Origin: Sulfitobacter sp.
GTDB lineage: Bacteria > Pseudomonadota > Alphaproteobacteria > Rhodobacterales > Rhodobacteraceae
Assembly: GCA_024637305.1 (NCBI GenBank)
Contig: JAGXFI010000061.1
Location: 1-55,380 of the forward strand
DNA: 55,380 nt
Direction: 5' to 3'
Made by a program: the position numbers and the translations under genes. Under the pieces are notes generated by a model. That model was given only the letters and a program-made list of their open reading frames with translations, was not told where the DNA came from and ran no database searches. Below are positions 18,207-27,468 of the stretch, piece after piece. Every line of letters starts with the position of its first letter. The first letter of the stretch is position 1.

Positions 18207-19107
18207 TATGTTTCGCTGTCACCTCGGGGGCGCGATGCCGTTCCTCGAATTCGAACCCCAACTCGCTCGTGCAAGCAGGCTTCGGAGACAACTCATACGT
18301 CGCTTTGCGCAGGAAATCCATCATCCCTTTTGCGTCATGCGACAGCGGGTCAAGCACATCGCGACCCAGCGGTTTGCCAATGGCCACACGCACGGGCGTA
18401 TCGACCCGCTTGCGAAACTCCTTGATCAGCAAACCCATCCGCAGCGTGGAATGCATATGGCTCGCAATCTGGAAAAGCCGGCTGGTGTGCCCGTCGAAAT
18501 AAATCGGAACAACGGTCGCATTCGACTTGGCGATCATCCGCGCAGTAAAGCTGCGCCAGCCGGGGTCGAGCGGTCGCGAGAAGGGCTTGGCCGCCGTGCT
18601 GACCGTCCCTCCCGGAAATATACCGATGGCACCACCTTGCCCCAGATAATCGAGCGCGGTCTTGCGTGTCGCGATATTGAGCGCAAGCGCGTCCTTCGAC
18701 GTGTCGAAACTGATCGGCAGCAGATGGCGTTGCAAATCAGGCGCGCGGTTGAACACAGCATTCGCCATAATTTTGAAATCGCCCCGCGCCGCCGACAGGA
18801 TATGCCCCAGCATCAGCCCGTCCAAAATCCCGTATGGATGATTCGCGATGGCGATAACCGGTCCTTCGCGCGGAATATTTTCAATGGCCCCGCTCACCAC
18901 ATCCAGGCCGAGCCCGTAGCGCGCGACCATGACGTCGAAAAAGCAACGCCCGTCGTCGAGCTCACTTTCGTAACCACGCGCACGCTTCATAAGGTGCCAC
19001 CGGCCGGTGGTATTTTCCATCACGCGGATCAATGCGCGCCCGCTTCTGGTTTCCGCGGACCACGCATAACTGATATCGCGCGCAGCGTTCGGCAAGAGAT
19101 TCCCCAT
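18106..19107 (-). CDS. Lysophospholipid acyltransferase-like protein, possibly frameshifted at both ends
   Basis: The protein has the PlsC/LPLAT core: NHPYGILDG (an NHX4D-type acyl-transfer motif) near residue 90, [10 protein letters not shown] near 164, and VVPIYFDG near 199. It probably acylates a lysophospholipid or related lipid at the membrane. As read from ATG 19107 it has 333 residues, but its last 34 codons lie inside murI. Removing one base from the C5 run at 18230-18226 would end it at a TGA 12 bases before murI. Removing one G from the run at 19105-19102 would join it to a longer start at ATG 19153 (MDSITSETLP). It follows the oxidoreductase gene in the same direction. Confidence 0.75.
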   Translation of the reverse strand: MGNLLPNAARDISYAWSAETRSGRALIRVMENTTGRWHLMKRARGYESELDDGRCFFDVMVARYGLGLDVVSGAIENIPREGPVIAIANHPYGILDGLMLGHILSAARGDFKIMANAVFNRAPDLQRHLLPISFDTSKDALALNIATRKTALDYLGQGGAIGIFPGGTVSTAAKPFSRPLDPGWRSFTARMIAKSNATVVPIYFDGHTSRLFQIASHMHSTLRMGLLIKEFRKRVDTPVRVAIGKPLGRDVLDPLSHDAKGMMDFLRKATYELSPKPACTSELGFEFEERHRAPEVTAKHNGSWYFRQWPGRADRAGSGKETSAGRGIHLPRR

Positions 19108-19174
19108 CAACGGCTCCGGCTTCGGGAAGTGTTTCGGACGTTATAGAATCCATTTGCAAAAGTTACATGACTAT

Positions 19175-22100
19175 CTATTCGGCCGCCTTCGCGGAAGATG
19201 TCCCGCCTGTCCTGATCGCGCTCAACAGTTCTTCGCGCCTCTTGGCAGCTTTGCCTTCGTTGGCCTGCTTTACCAACCCGAAACCCTTGATCTGCAAGGG
19301 GAGCTCTGCCAGGGCAACGATCGCGTCGCGGGTCTGATCCGTCAATTGGGGCAGGACCGTCTTCATGTCCGCCTCGTATTGGGTAATCAAGGCGCGCTCC
19401 ATCTTGCGTTCTGCCGAATAGCCGAACACATCCAGCGGCGTGCCGCGCAACCCCTTGAGTCGGGCCAGCAAACGCAACGGCGTTTCGATCCAGGGACCAA
19501 ATTCACGCTTCATCGGGCGACCGTCTGCTCCAGTCTTGGACAGGATCGGCGGAGCCATGTGGAACGTCATCTTGAAGTCACCATCAAATTCTGCCGATGC
19601 CTTGTCGCGGCTGGTCAATAGCAGCCGGGCGACCTCGTATTCGTCCTTGTAAGACAGTACCTTGTGGTACCCGAGTGCGACCGCTTCGCGGACCTTGGGA
19701 TCATCTATGCCATCCAGCATCTTGGTGTACCGTTTCGCCAACCGCTTGCCTTGATATGCTTTCAGGTGATCCGCGCGGAATGCAATCCGGTCGTCCACTG
19801 TCTTTGGCAGCGCGACCACATTCGGGCGCAGCACAGCCGCCGCATCATCAGGATACAAAGCCGCCCAGCGCCCCAGATCGAAAGCCTTGAGGTTACGGTC
19901 AACCGCAGCACCGTTCAGGCGGATAGATTCCTGCAGCGCGTCGAGCGACAGCGGAATCAGTCCCTTTTGCCAGGCCGCTCCAAAAACCATCATGTTCGAA
20001 TAGATGGAATCGCCCAATGTCGCCTTGGCCAGATCGGACGCATCAAACAGGGCGACCTTGTCCCCAAGCCGTGCCTGCAATGCCAATTCCAGCCTGTCAT
20101 AAGGCAGCTGGAATTCCGTATCGCGGGTGAAATCGCCGGTGATGATCTGGTGCGAATTGACGACCGCGCCGGTGGCACCCGTCCGGGTCAGACCCAGCGT
20201 CTTCTTGTCGGCCGAAACAACCAGATCGCCCCCGATTATCGCATCCGCCTCGCCGGTCGCCACACGGATCGCACTGATGTCCTCGGGGCGCTCCGCCAGA
20301 CGGCAGTGGATATGCACCGCCCCGCCCTTTTGCGCGAGGCCCGCCATCTCCATCATGCCCGCCCCCTTGCCATCAATCTGGGCGGCCTGCGCCAGCAGCG
20401 CACCAATGGTGACGACGCCTGTGCCACCGACACCAGTGATAACGACATTATAGGTGCCGTTGATCGTCGGCAGTTGCGGCGTAGGCAGATCGGGGATTTT
20501 AACTTCCGCTGTCGGTTCCTTGCGGATCTTCGCACCCTCAAGCGTCACGAAAGACGGACAGAACCCCTTCAAACAACTGAAGTCCTTGTTGCATGAGGAC
20601 TGGTCAATCGCCCGCTTGCGACCTAGCTCGGTTTCGGCAGGCACGATGGACACACAGTTTGACTGTACGCCGCAGTCCCCGCAGCCTTCGCAGACATCCG
20701 TGTTTATGAATACCCGCTTGTCGGGATCGGGGAACAGACCACGCTTGCGGCGGCGACGCTTTTCAGCGGCGCAAGTCTGGATATAGACGATCGCGCTGAC
20801 ACCAGAGATCTTTGCAAATTTCTCTTGAACAGTTTGCAAATTGGCCCGCTCGTGAAGGTCGACGCCCGGGAACGCTTTGAGATCAACGTCTTCCTTCTCG
20901 TCATAGACCACGGCGAGGTTCTTGACCCCCATCGCCTTCAGCTCCGCAACAATGCGCGGTGCGTCCAGATCGCCTTCGTTGTGCTGACCGCCCGTCATCG
21001 CCACGGCGTCATTGTAGAGAATCTTGTAGGTGATCGTCGTCCCCGCAGCCACAGCCGCGCGGATTGCCTGAATGCCAGAGTGGTTATAGGTGCCGTCACC
21101 GATATTCTGAAAGACGTGTCCGCGCTTGGAAAACGGCGCTTCGCCGATCCAGTTGGCCCCCTCGCCGCCCATGTGGGTAAAACCCGTGGTCTCACGGTCC
21201 ATCCATTGCACCATATAATGGCAACCGATCCCGGCATACGCACGCGACCCTTCGGGCAGCTTGGTCGATGAATTATGCGGACAGCCCGAGCAGAAATACG
21301 GCAAACGCGCAGCGATTTCCTCGGCGTTGTCGGACCGCCGCGCCTCTGCAAGAGCTGCCAGCCCCGCGCGGATACCATCGGTCTCGCGGCCTTCTTCTTG
21401 CAAGATGGCACCCAGTTTCTCGGCGATCCATACAGGATCAAGCGCGCCCCGCGTCGGGAACAGTTCTTCGCCATGCTCCATCCCCGCGCCGCCACCCTTG
21501 TGCCAGCCGTAGACGCGCCGGTGCGTGTCGGAAAACAGCGCTTCCTTGATCTGCACTTCGATCAACTTGCGCTTTTCCTCGACCACCACCACCAGATCGA
21601 GGCCCTCCGCCCATTCGTGGAAACCCTTCATGTCCAGCGGGAACGTCTGGCCGATCTTGTAGGTGGTAATGCCCAGGCGTTCCGCTTCTTTCTCGTCAAT
21701 ATTCAACAATGACAGCGCATGGATAAGGTCGAGCCAGTTCTTGCCAGCGGCAACAAAGCCGATCTTGGCTCCGCGTTTGCCCCACATGCGTTTGTCCATC
21801 TTGTTGGCATGGGAAAACGCCTCGGCGGCATAACGTTTATAGTCGATCATCCGCGCTTCTTGCAGGTGCGGTGTATCGACCAAGCGGATATTCAAGCCAC
21901 CCTGCGGCAACTCGAAATCGGGCAAAACCAGCTGCATGCGGTGCGGATCGCCATCGACGACGCTGGTGGCCTCTACGGTGTCCTTCATCGTTTTCAGCCC
22001 GACCCAAAGGCCGGAAAATCGCGAAAGTGCCAGACCGTAGATGCCGTAATCCAGAATCTCCTGCACACCGGCAGGGGATACGATGGGCATATACGCATCG

Positions 22101-22591
22101 ACCATCGCGAATTCAGACTGATGCAACACAGTAGAGGATTCGCCCGTATGATCGTCCCCCATCGCCATCAGCACACCACCATTCACGGACGTGCCTGCCA
22201 TGTTCGCATGGCGCATGACGTCGCCAGAACGGTCGACCCCCGGACCTTTGCCATACCAAAGGCCAAAGACGCCGTCATATTTGCCCTCACCGCGCAACTC
22301 GGCTTGCTGTGCGCCCCACAGGGCTGTGGCAGCAAGATCTTCGTTCAAACCCGGCTGAAAAGTCACCTGCGCCTCGCCCAGCGGCTTGGCGGCGCGGGCC
22401 ATTTGCAAATCAACGGCCCCCAAAGGCGACCCGCGATATCCCGTGACCAAACCCGCCGTGTTCAGACCGGCGGCCTTGTCGCGGGCGGATTGCATTATCA
22501 TCAATCGCACAAGCGCCTGCGTACCGTTCAGCAGGACAGGCGACTTGGTTAGATCATAGCGGTCATTCAGGGATATCTTCTGCGTCGTCAT
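19175..22591 (-). CDS. Fused indolepyruvate:ferredoxin oxidoreductase
   Basis: This 1138-residue enzyme should oxidatively decarboxylate aryl or related 2-oxoacids from amino acid breakdown to acyl-CoA, passing electrons to ferredoxin. It joins the thiamine-diphosphate subunit (residues 1 to about 620, with the TPP-type GDGTYNHSG block near 500) to an iron-sulfur segment near residue 632 (CEGCGDC, then C-x5-C-x4-C) and a gamma-type domain (ITGVGGTGVVTIGALLAQAA, near 715). The GGAGGAGG ribosome site precedes ATG 22591. A LysR gene is divergent 150 bases away, with a palindromic operator between them. Exact substrate is not fixed by sequence. Confidence 0.93.
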   Translation of the reverse strand: MTTQKISLNDRYDLTKSPVLLNGTQALVRLMIMQSARDKAAGLNTAGLVTGYRGSPLGAVDLQMARAAKPLGEAQVTFQPGLNEDLAATALWGAQQAELRGEGKYDGVFGLWYGKGPGVDRSGDVMRHANMAGTSVNGGVLMAMGDDHTGESSTVLHQSEFAMVDAYMPIVSPAGVQEILDYGIYGLALSRFSGLWVGLKTMKDTVEATSVVDGDPHRMQLVLPDFELPQGGLNIRLVDTPHLQEARMIDYKRYAAEAFSHANKMDKRMWGKRGAKIGFVAAGKNWLDLIHALSLLNIDEKEAERLGITTYKIGQTFPLDMKGFHEWAEGLDLVVVVEEKRKLIEVQIKEALFSDTHRRVYGWHKGGGAGMEHGEELFPTRGALDPVWIAEKLGAILQEEGRETDGIRAGLAALAEARRSDNAEEIAARLPYFCSGCPHNSSTKLPEGSRAYAGIGCHYMVQWMDRETTGFTHMGGEGANWIGEAPFSKRGHVFQNIGDGTYNHSGIQAIRAAVAAGTTITYKILYNDAVAMTGGQHNEGDLDAPRIVAELKAMGVKNLAVVYDEKEDVDLKAFPGVDLHERANLQTVQEKFAKISGVSAIVYIQTCAAEKRRRRKRGLFPDPDKRVFINTDVCEGCGDCGVQSNCVSIVPAETELGRKRAIDQSSCNKDFSCLKGFCPSFVTLEGAKIRKEPTAEVKIPDLPTPQLPTINGTYNVVITGVGGTGVVTIGALLAQAAQIDGKGAGMMEMAGLAQKGGAVHIHCRLAERPEDISAIRVATGEADAIIGGDLVVSADKKTLGLTRTGATGAVVNSHQIITGDFTRDTEFQLPYDRLELALQARLGDKVALFDASDLAKATLGDSIYSNMMVFGAAWQKGLIPLSLDALQESIRLNGAAVDRNLKAFDLGRWAALYPDDAAAVLRPNVVALPKTVDDRIAFRADHLKAYQGKRLAKRYTKMLDGIDDPKVREAVALGYHKVLSYKDEYEVARLLLTSRDKASAEFDGDFKMTFHMAPPILSKTGADGRPMKREFGPWIETPLRLLARLKGLRGTPLDVFGYSAERKMERALITQYEADMKTVLPQLTDQTRDAIVALAELPLQIKGFGLVKQANEGKAAKRREELLSAIRTGGTSSAKAAE

Positions 22592-22627
22592 GGCGTTCCT
22601 CCTCCGGGCGTCAATACGTGCAAGACG

Positions 22628-22653
22628 TCATGATAGGTCATGATTGCTGACCT
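22628..22653. promoter_or_regulatory. Candidate LysR operator between oxidoreductase and regulator
   Basis: AGGTCA (22635-22640) and TGACCT (22648-22653) form a perfect 6-bp palindrome with a 7-base centre. It contains the LysR-type T-N11-A (T22638, A22650). A TCATGA pair spaced by one helical turn (22628-22633, 22638-22643) overlaps it. The site is about 45 bases before the oxidoreductase start and about 90 before the LysR start, the usual setting for divergent control. Confidence 0.6.
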
Positions 22654-22741
22654 GTATAGCCCCAATTCTCATGCGTCCATCTGTCGGTTCTCCCGTGTCT
22701 TTTCACAACAGATCAGGTAGAGACCTAGTGTCAATTGAAAG

Positions 22742-23662
22742 ATGATCACGATGGATTGGGACAAGCTCAGGATATTTCACGCCGTTGCCGACGCGGGGTC
22801 GCTGACCCATGCGGGTGACAAGCTGAACCTATCACAGTCAGCCGTCAGTCGCCAAATCCGCGGTCTGGAAGAGCAGTTGAACACCAACCTGTTCCACCGG
22901 CATGCGCGCGGGTTGATCCTGACCGAACAGGGTGAACTGCTGTTTGACGCGACCACTGCCATGACCAAACGGCTCGATACCGCCGCTGCGCGAATCCGCG
23001 ATAGCGAAGAAGAGGTGTTTGGCGAGTTGCGTGTAACAACGACGACCGGCTTCGGCACCCTCTGGCTGGCCCCCCGCCTGTCCAAGCTTTACGAAAAATA
23101 TCCCGATCTCAAGGTCAACCTTATGCTGGAGGAACGTGTGCTCGATCTGCCGATGCGCGAAGCGGACGTGGCCATCCGGCTCAAGGAGCCGTCACAGGCC
23201 GATCTGATACGCAAGCGCCTGATGACTGTGAGGATGGGCCTTTATGCCAGCCCCGACTACCTCAAAGCCGAAGGCACCCCGGAAAAGATCGAGGACATCT
23301 CCGACCACCGGCTCATCTGCCAGAGCACCGAAAGCGATCAGGTCGGTGCCGGCCTGCAGCTGGTGCAGAAATTATTGACGCACGATGTTAGATCCACATT
23401 GACCGTCAACAACTATTTCGGCGTCCTGCAGGCCGTCTTGCATAACCTCGGCATCGGCGTTCTGCCTGATTACCTCATTCAGGATTTTCCCGAACTGGTG
23501 CAGGTCCTGCCCGACGTCATGTCGGCCGAGGTGCCGGTGTTTCTGGCCTATCCCGAGGAACTGCGGCAATCCAAGCGTGTTGCCGTGTTCCGCGACTTCG
23601 TTCAGGACGAAATCATCACCTACCGCAAACAACTGCGGGCGAAAGAAGCCGCCAAAGGCTGA
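22742..23662 (+). CDS. LysR-family transcriptional regulator
   Basis: The 306-residue protein has an N-terminal winged helix-turn-helix (about residues 5-62, GSLTHAGDKLNLSQSAVSRQIRGLE pattern split here as GSLTHAGDKLN and LSQSAVSRQI), a linker helix, and a periplasmic-binding-like effector domain (about 90-295). It probably controls the divergent indolepyruvate oxidoreductase gene and itself through the palindrome at 22635-22653. The effector is unknown, and an aromatic 2-oxoacid or amino acid is an inference from the neighbour. The start may be ATG 22742 or the second ATG at 22751 (MDWDKLR), which is the more usual family start. Confidence 0.9.
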   Translation: MITMDWDKLRIFHAVADAGSLTHAGDKLNLSQSAVSRQIRGLEEQLNTNLFHRHARGLILTEQGELLFDATTAMTKRLDTAAARIRDSEEEVFGELRVTTTTGFGTLWLAPRLSKLYEKYPDLKVNLMLEERVLDLPMREADVAIRLKEPSQADLIRKRLMTVRMGLYASPDYLKAEGTPEKIEDISDHRLICQSTESDQVGAGLQLVQKLLTHDVRSTLTVNNYFGVLQAVLHNLGIGVLPDYLIQDFPELVQVLPDVMSAEVPVFLAYPEELRQSKRVAVFRDFVQDEIITYRKQLRAKEAAKG

Positions 23663-23747
23663 GCCATGCGCGGCACGCATATCAGGGTTGCTCTACGAAT
23701 TCATAATCTGCCTTGATTGCAGGCAAACCGGCCCCTAATTGAGGCAT

Positions 23748-23826
23748 ACAGAGATTGTTGGCTTCACGCCGCGCTCTGTACCTCCCTGTTGGACTTGGCC
23801 GGGCCTTTGTGCCCGGTCTTTTTTTG
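23748..23826 (+). ncRNA. Candidate small RNA with intrinsic terminator upstream of purL
   Basis: A promoter-like pair TTGATT (23713-23718) and TAATTG (23736-23741), spaced by 17 bases, predicts a start near 23748. The transcript would begin with a stem CAGAG (23749-23753)/CTCTG (23774-23778), then a single-stranded pyrimidine-rich stretch CCTCCCTGTTGG that resembles an anti-Shine-Dalgarno loop, and end with CCGGGC/GCCCGG and seven T. The length is about 79 bases. A purL attenuator is the alternative reading. Confidence 0.6.
23799..23826 (+). terminator. Intrinsic terminator (lysR / candidate sRNA)
   Basis: CCGGGC (23799-23804), a 6-base loop, GCCCGG (23811-23816) and then TCTTTTTTTG form a textbook rho-independent terminator. 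It lies 113 bases before purL, so it separates purL from lysR and from the candidate sRNA. Confidence 0.9.
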
Positions 23827-23938
23827 TCTAATGCAGGGAGATCACAGCGCTGAGGTCTCTCTTCCCCCTTCCCACCGTGCGCTCAGCCGCGTATGACCGC
23901 CGCCAACGACACCGGCACGACTTGGGGGCACATCCGAC

Positions 23939-26098
23939 ATGGCAGAGCCAGAACTCACCGCAGAGATCATCAAGGCCCACGGGCTGAGCGACGATGAATA
24001 CGCCAAGATACTCGACATAATTGGCCGTGTGCCCACGTTCACTGAGCTGGGTATCTTTTCGGCGATGTGGAACGAGCACTGCTCGTATAAATCCTCCAAG
24101 AAATGGTTGCGCACCCTTCCCACGACCGGACCACAGGTCATCTGCGGACCGGGCGAGAATGCCGGCGTCGTGGATATCGGCGATGGACAAGCCGTGGTGT
24201 TCAAGATGGAATCGCATAATCATCCATCCTACATTGAACCCTATCAAGGGGCCGCGACGGGCGTTGGTGGTATCCTGCGAGATGTTTTCACAATGGGCGC
24301 GCGTCCTATCGCCGCAATGAATTCGCTGAGTTTCGGCGCACCCGATCACCGCAAGACGCGCCAGCTGGTGCATGGCGTCGTTGCGGGCGTCGGCGGTTAC
24401 GGCAATTGCTTCGGCGTGCCGACGGTCGGCGGAGAAGTGCGATTCGACCCGGCCTATAACGGCAACTGCCTGGTCAATGCCTTCGCTGCCGGACTGGCGG
24501 ACGCGAACAAGATTTTCTATTCCGCCGCATCCGGTGTCGGCATGCCCGTCGTTTACCTGGGGGCCAAGACCGGCCGCGACGGTGTCGGTGGTGCAACGAT
24601 GGCATCGGCTGAATTCGACGATTCGATCGAGGAAAAGCGCCCCACTGTGCAGGTCGGTGACCCCTTCACGGAAAAACGTCTGATGGAAGCGACCCTTGAG
24701 CTTATGGCGACTGGTGCGGTGATTTCCATTCAGGACATGGGGGCCGCTGGCCTAACCTGCTCTGCCGTGGAAATGGGCGACAAGGGTGATCTGGGCGTCA
24801 TGCTGGACCTCGAAAAAGTGCCGACGCGCGAAGTGAACATGACTGCATACGAGATGATGCTTTCCGAATCTCAGGAACGCATGCTGATGGTCCTGCGCCC
24901 GGAACTCGAATCACAAGCGAAAGCCGTGTTCGACAAATGGGACCTGGACTTTGCCATCGTGGGTGAAACAATCGCGGAAGACCGCTTTGTGATCCGCCTC
25001 AACGGCGAGATCAAAGCTGATCTGCCGCTCAAGGCGCTGTCGGGTACTGCACCCGAATATGACCGACCCTGGATAGAGACACCAGCTGCAATACCCTTGA
25101 CCGACTCTCCTGAAGTGGACCCGGTCGACGGTCTCCGCGCGTTGCTTTCCAGCCCGAACTACGCCTCGAAATCATGGGTTTACGAACAATACGACACGAT
25201 GGTCATGGCAGATACTGTTCGTACACCCGGTTTTGGTGCCGGGATCGTCCGGGTGCATGGCACCGGCAAATCGCTTGCCTTCACTTCCGACGTCACACCG
25301 CGCTATGTGTTCGCGAACCCGTTCGAGGGCGGCAAACAGGCCGTGGCAGAGGCGTACCGGAACCTCATCGCAGTCGGTGCCACGCCCCTTGCGACAACCG
25401 ACAACCTCAACTTCGGCAACCCCGAAAAGCCGCAGATCATGGGGCAGCTCGTCGGAGCGATAAAAGGCATTGGCGAAGCGGTTTCGGCACTCGACATGCC
25501 TATCGTGTCGGGCAACGTGTCTTTGTATAATGAAACCGATGGGGCCGCGATCCTGCCGACTCCGACCATCGGTGCGGTGGGCCTCATCGCGCAGCAATCC
25601 GACATCATCGGTTTTGACGTGCGCGATGGTCATGAACTGCTTTTGCTGGGCGAGACAAAAGGTCACCTCGGCCAATCCGCCCTGCTGGTCGAGGTCTTTC
25701 AGCGCCGCGACGGCGACGCCCCACATATCGATCTGGCTGCCGAAGCTCTTCACGGTAAATTCATCCGCGCCAACCGCACCCATATCGCAGCTTGCACCGA
25801 TCTTGGTGATGGCGGTCTCGCGCTGGCTGCGTTCGAAATGGCCGAACACGCAGGCATCGGCCTGAGCATCGACATTGAGGACACCGCGCAGCTCTTTGGC
25901 GAAGATCAGGCGCGCTATCTTATCGCCGCACCGGAGCACGCGGCGCAGGCACTTCTTGCAGCGGCCAAAGACGCAGGGGTTCCTCTCACGAAAATCGGTG
26001 TTTTCGGCAATGACAAACTCAGTTTCGGAGATCACAGCGTCCCGTTGTCTGAACTCATAACGCTCTATCGCGGGAGCTTCGCCAAGATTTTCGCCTGA
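23939..26098 (+). CDS. purL: Phosphoribosylformylglycinamidine synthase subunit PurL
   Basis: PurL is the ATP-dependent synthetase subunit of the PurS-PurL-PurQ complex, which makes formylglycinamidine ribonucleotide in purine synthesis. The 719 residues match the small PurL form, which lacks the fused PurQ and PurS parts. Clear blocks are [40 protein letters not shown] and [18 protein letters not shown], and near the second half [12 protein letters not shown] and [12 protein letters not shown]. PurS and PurQ are not in the window. It stands alone after a terminator, and no clear purine riboswitch was seen before it. Confidence 0.96.
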   Translation: MAEPELTAEIIKAHGLSDDEYAKILDIIGRVPTFTELGIFSAMWNEHCSYKSSKKWLRTLPTTGPQVICGPGENAGVVDIGDGQAVVFKMESHNHPSYIEPYQGAATGVGGILRDVFTMGARPIAAMNSLSFGAPDHRKTRQLVHGVVAGVGGYGNCFGVPTVGGEVRFDPAYNGNCLVNAFAAGLADANKIFYSAASGVGMPVVYLGAKTGRDGVGGATMASAEFDDSIEEKRPTVQVGDPFTEKRLMEATLELMATGAVISIQDMGAAGLTCSAVEMGDKGDLGVMLDLEKVPTREVNMTAYEMMLSESQERMLMVLRPELESQAKAVFDKWDLDFAIVGETIAEDRFVIRLNGEIKADLPLKALSGTAPEYDRPWIETPAAIPLTDSPEVDPVDGLRALLSSPNYASKSWVYEQYDTMVMADTVRTPGFGAGIVRVHGTGKSLAFTSDVTPRYVFANPFEGGKQAVAEAYRNLIAVGATPLATTDNLNFGNPEKPQIMGQLVGAIKGIGEAVSALDMPIVSGNVSLYNETDGAAILPTPTIGAVGLIAQQSDIIGFDVRDGHELLLLGETKGHLGQSALLVEVFQRRDGDAPHIDLAAEALHGKFIRANRTHIAACTDLGDGGLALAAFEMAEHAGIGLSIDIEDTAQLFGEDQARYLIAAPEHAAQALLAAAKDAGVPLTKIGVFGNDKLSFGDHSVPLSELITLYRGSFAKIFA

Positions 26099-26148
26099 CG
26101 CAGCAGCGAGTCTTTCGCCTTGCACCGCAACTGCAGACTCAGTCCGTT

Positions 26149-27450
26149 TTACTTATTGTCCATGATCCGCATCAGCCGGTCTTTTTCGCCGGTATCCTCG
26201 GTGCGCGAAATTGCAGTGGCCAGCTCCTGCAGCGACGCGATGGAATGGCCGGCCCGAAAGCTGTCTACATGCGGCAGCATCGCACGGATACCTGCGGCTT
26301 TGGGCGCGAAACCGTCCCATCGCAGCAGCGGGTTGAGCCAGATCAGCCGTCGCGCCGTCAGATGCAGACGCTGCATCTGACGCGCCAGCACATCGGGTGC
26401 GTCGCGGTCCAGCCCATCCGTGATCAGCAACACCGTCGCCCCCTGCCCCATGACCCGCCGCGACCAATCCCGGTTGAACGCCTCGATGCACTGGCCGATC
26501 CGCGTGCCGCCTTCCCAATCCTGAGCCTCCGCACCGGCAGCAGCCAGCGCCGCATCTACGTCGCGCGTCGCAAGATGGCGCGTTATGTTGGTCAGCCGCG
26601 TCCCAAAGGTAAACGCGTGCACCTGCGCCCAACCCGCCCCCTTCTGGTTGGCTACCGCGTGCAGGAAATGCAGGATCACGCGGCTGTATTGGCTCATCGA
26701 GCCGGAAATATCGCACAGCACCACAAGGTTCGGCCAACGGGGGCGCGGCTTTTTCAATGCCAGCCGGTCCATTTCGCCGCCTCGCCGCAGGGCCGCGCGC
26801 AAGGACCGAGCAGCGTCGATCCGTCCCTGCCCAAAGCTTGGCGCACTGCGCCGTGAAGGCAGCGGCTTGATCGGCAGCTTCAACGTCGCCAACACCCGTT
26901 TTGCTTCTGCCATCTCTGCCAGATTCATCTGTTCGAAATCGAGAGTGCGCAGACGTTCCTGCGCCGACATCGTCAAACTCGCGTCCACTTCGATCAGCGC
27001 ATCCTCATCGGAACGTTCGCCCTCTTCTTCGGGCATCGGTGCCTCCGCACCGTCCAGCAACGCCTCAGCCGCACGTTTTTCTGCCGCCTGTGCGGGCCGA
27101 CCCTCCTGAACGCCGCGGATCGCCGGCAGCATCGCGGCCATCATATGTTCCAAATAGCGCGGATCACGCCAATAAAGCCGGAATATCTGCGCGAAAACGC
27201 GGGCATGTTCCGGCCGGTTCACAAAACAGGCATGCAGCGTCCAATAAAAATCCCGCCGCTGCGTGAAACCGACAGCTTCGACCGCCCTGATCGCATCAAG
27301 CACACGCCCCGGCCCGATCGGCAGTCCGGCGCGACGCAATGCCCGTGCGAAATGGGTGATGTTGCCCACCAGCCGTGGGGTGTCCGGCAGGTCGAGCGGC
27401 ACGTATTCAGGCAAGGTCCAGCATGGACGAAACCGCCCTCCAAAGGCCAC
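26149..27450 (-). CDS. VWA-domain protein (CoxE-like)
   Basis: This 433-residue protein has a C-terminal von Willebrand A domain with MIDAS residues DISGSMSQYSR near residue 245 and ITDGLDRDAP near residue 345. The N-terminal helical part (LVGNITHFARALRRAGLPIGPGRVLDAI) is that of CoxE-type proteins, which work with a MoxR ATPase to remodel or load metal into enzymes such as molybdenum hydroxylases. The start is a GTG at 27450 with a poor ribosome site, 18 bases after the MoxR gene stop, so coupling from that gene is likely. It is convergent with purL. The client enzyme is not in the window. Confidence 0.87.
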   Translation of the reverse strand: MAFGGRFRPCWTLPEYVPLDLPDTPRLVGNITHFARALRRAGLPIGPGRVLDAIRAVEAVGFTQRRDFYWTLHACFVNRPEHARVFAQIFRLYWRDPRYLEHMMAAMLPAIRGVQEGRPAQAAEKRAAEALLDGAEAPMPEEEGERSDEDALIEVDASLTMSAQERLRTLDFEQMNLAEMAEAKRVLATLKLPIKPLPSRRSAPSFGQGRIDAARSLRAALRRGGEMDRLALKKPRPRWPNLVVLCDISGSMSQYSRVILHFLHAVANQKGAGWAQVHAFTFGTRLTNITRHLATRDVDAALAAAGAEAQDWEGGTRIGQCIEAFNRDWSRRVMGQGATVLLITDGLDRDAPDVLARQMQRLHLTARRLIWLNPLLRWDGFAPKAAGIRAMLPHVDSFRAGHSIASLQELATAISRTEDTGEKDRLMRIMDNK

Positions 27451-27468
27451 TTCCGGCGAGAAAAAGCA

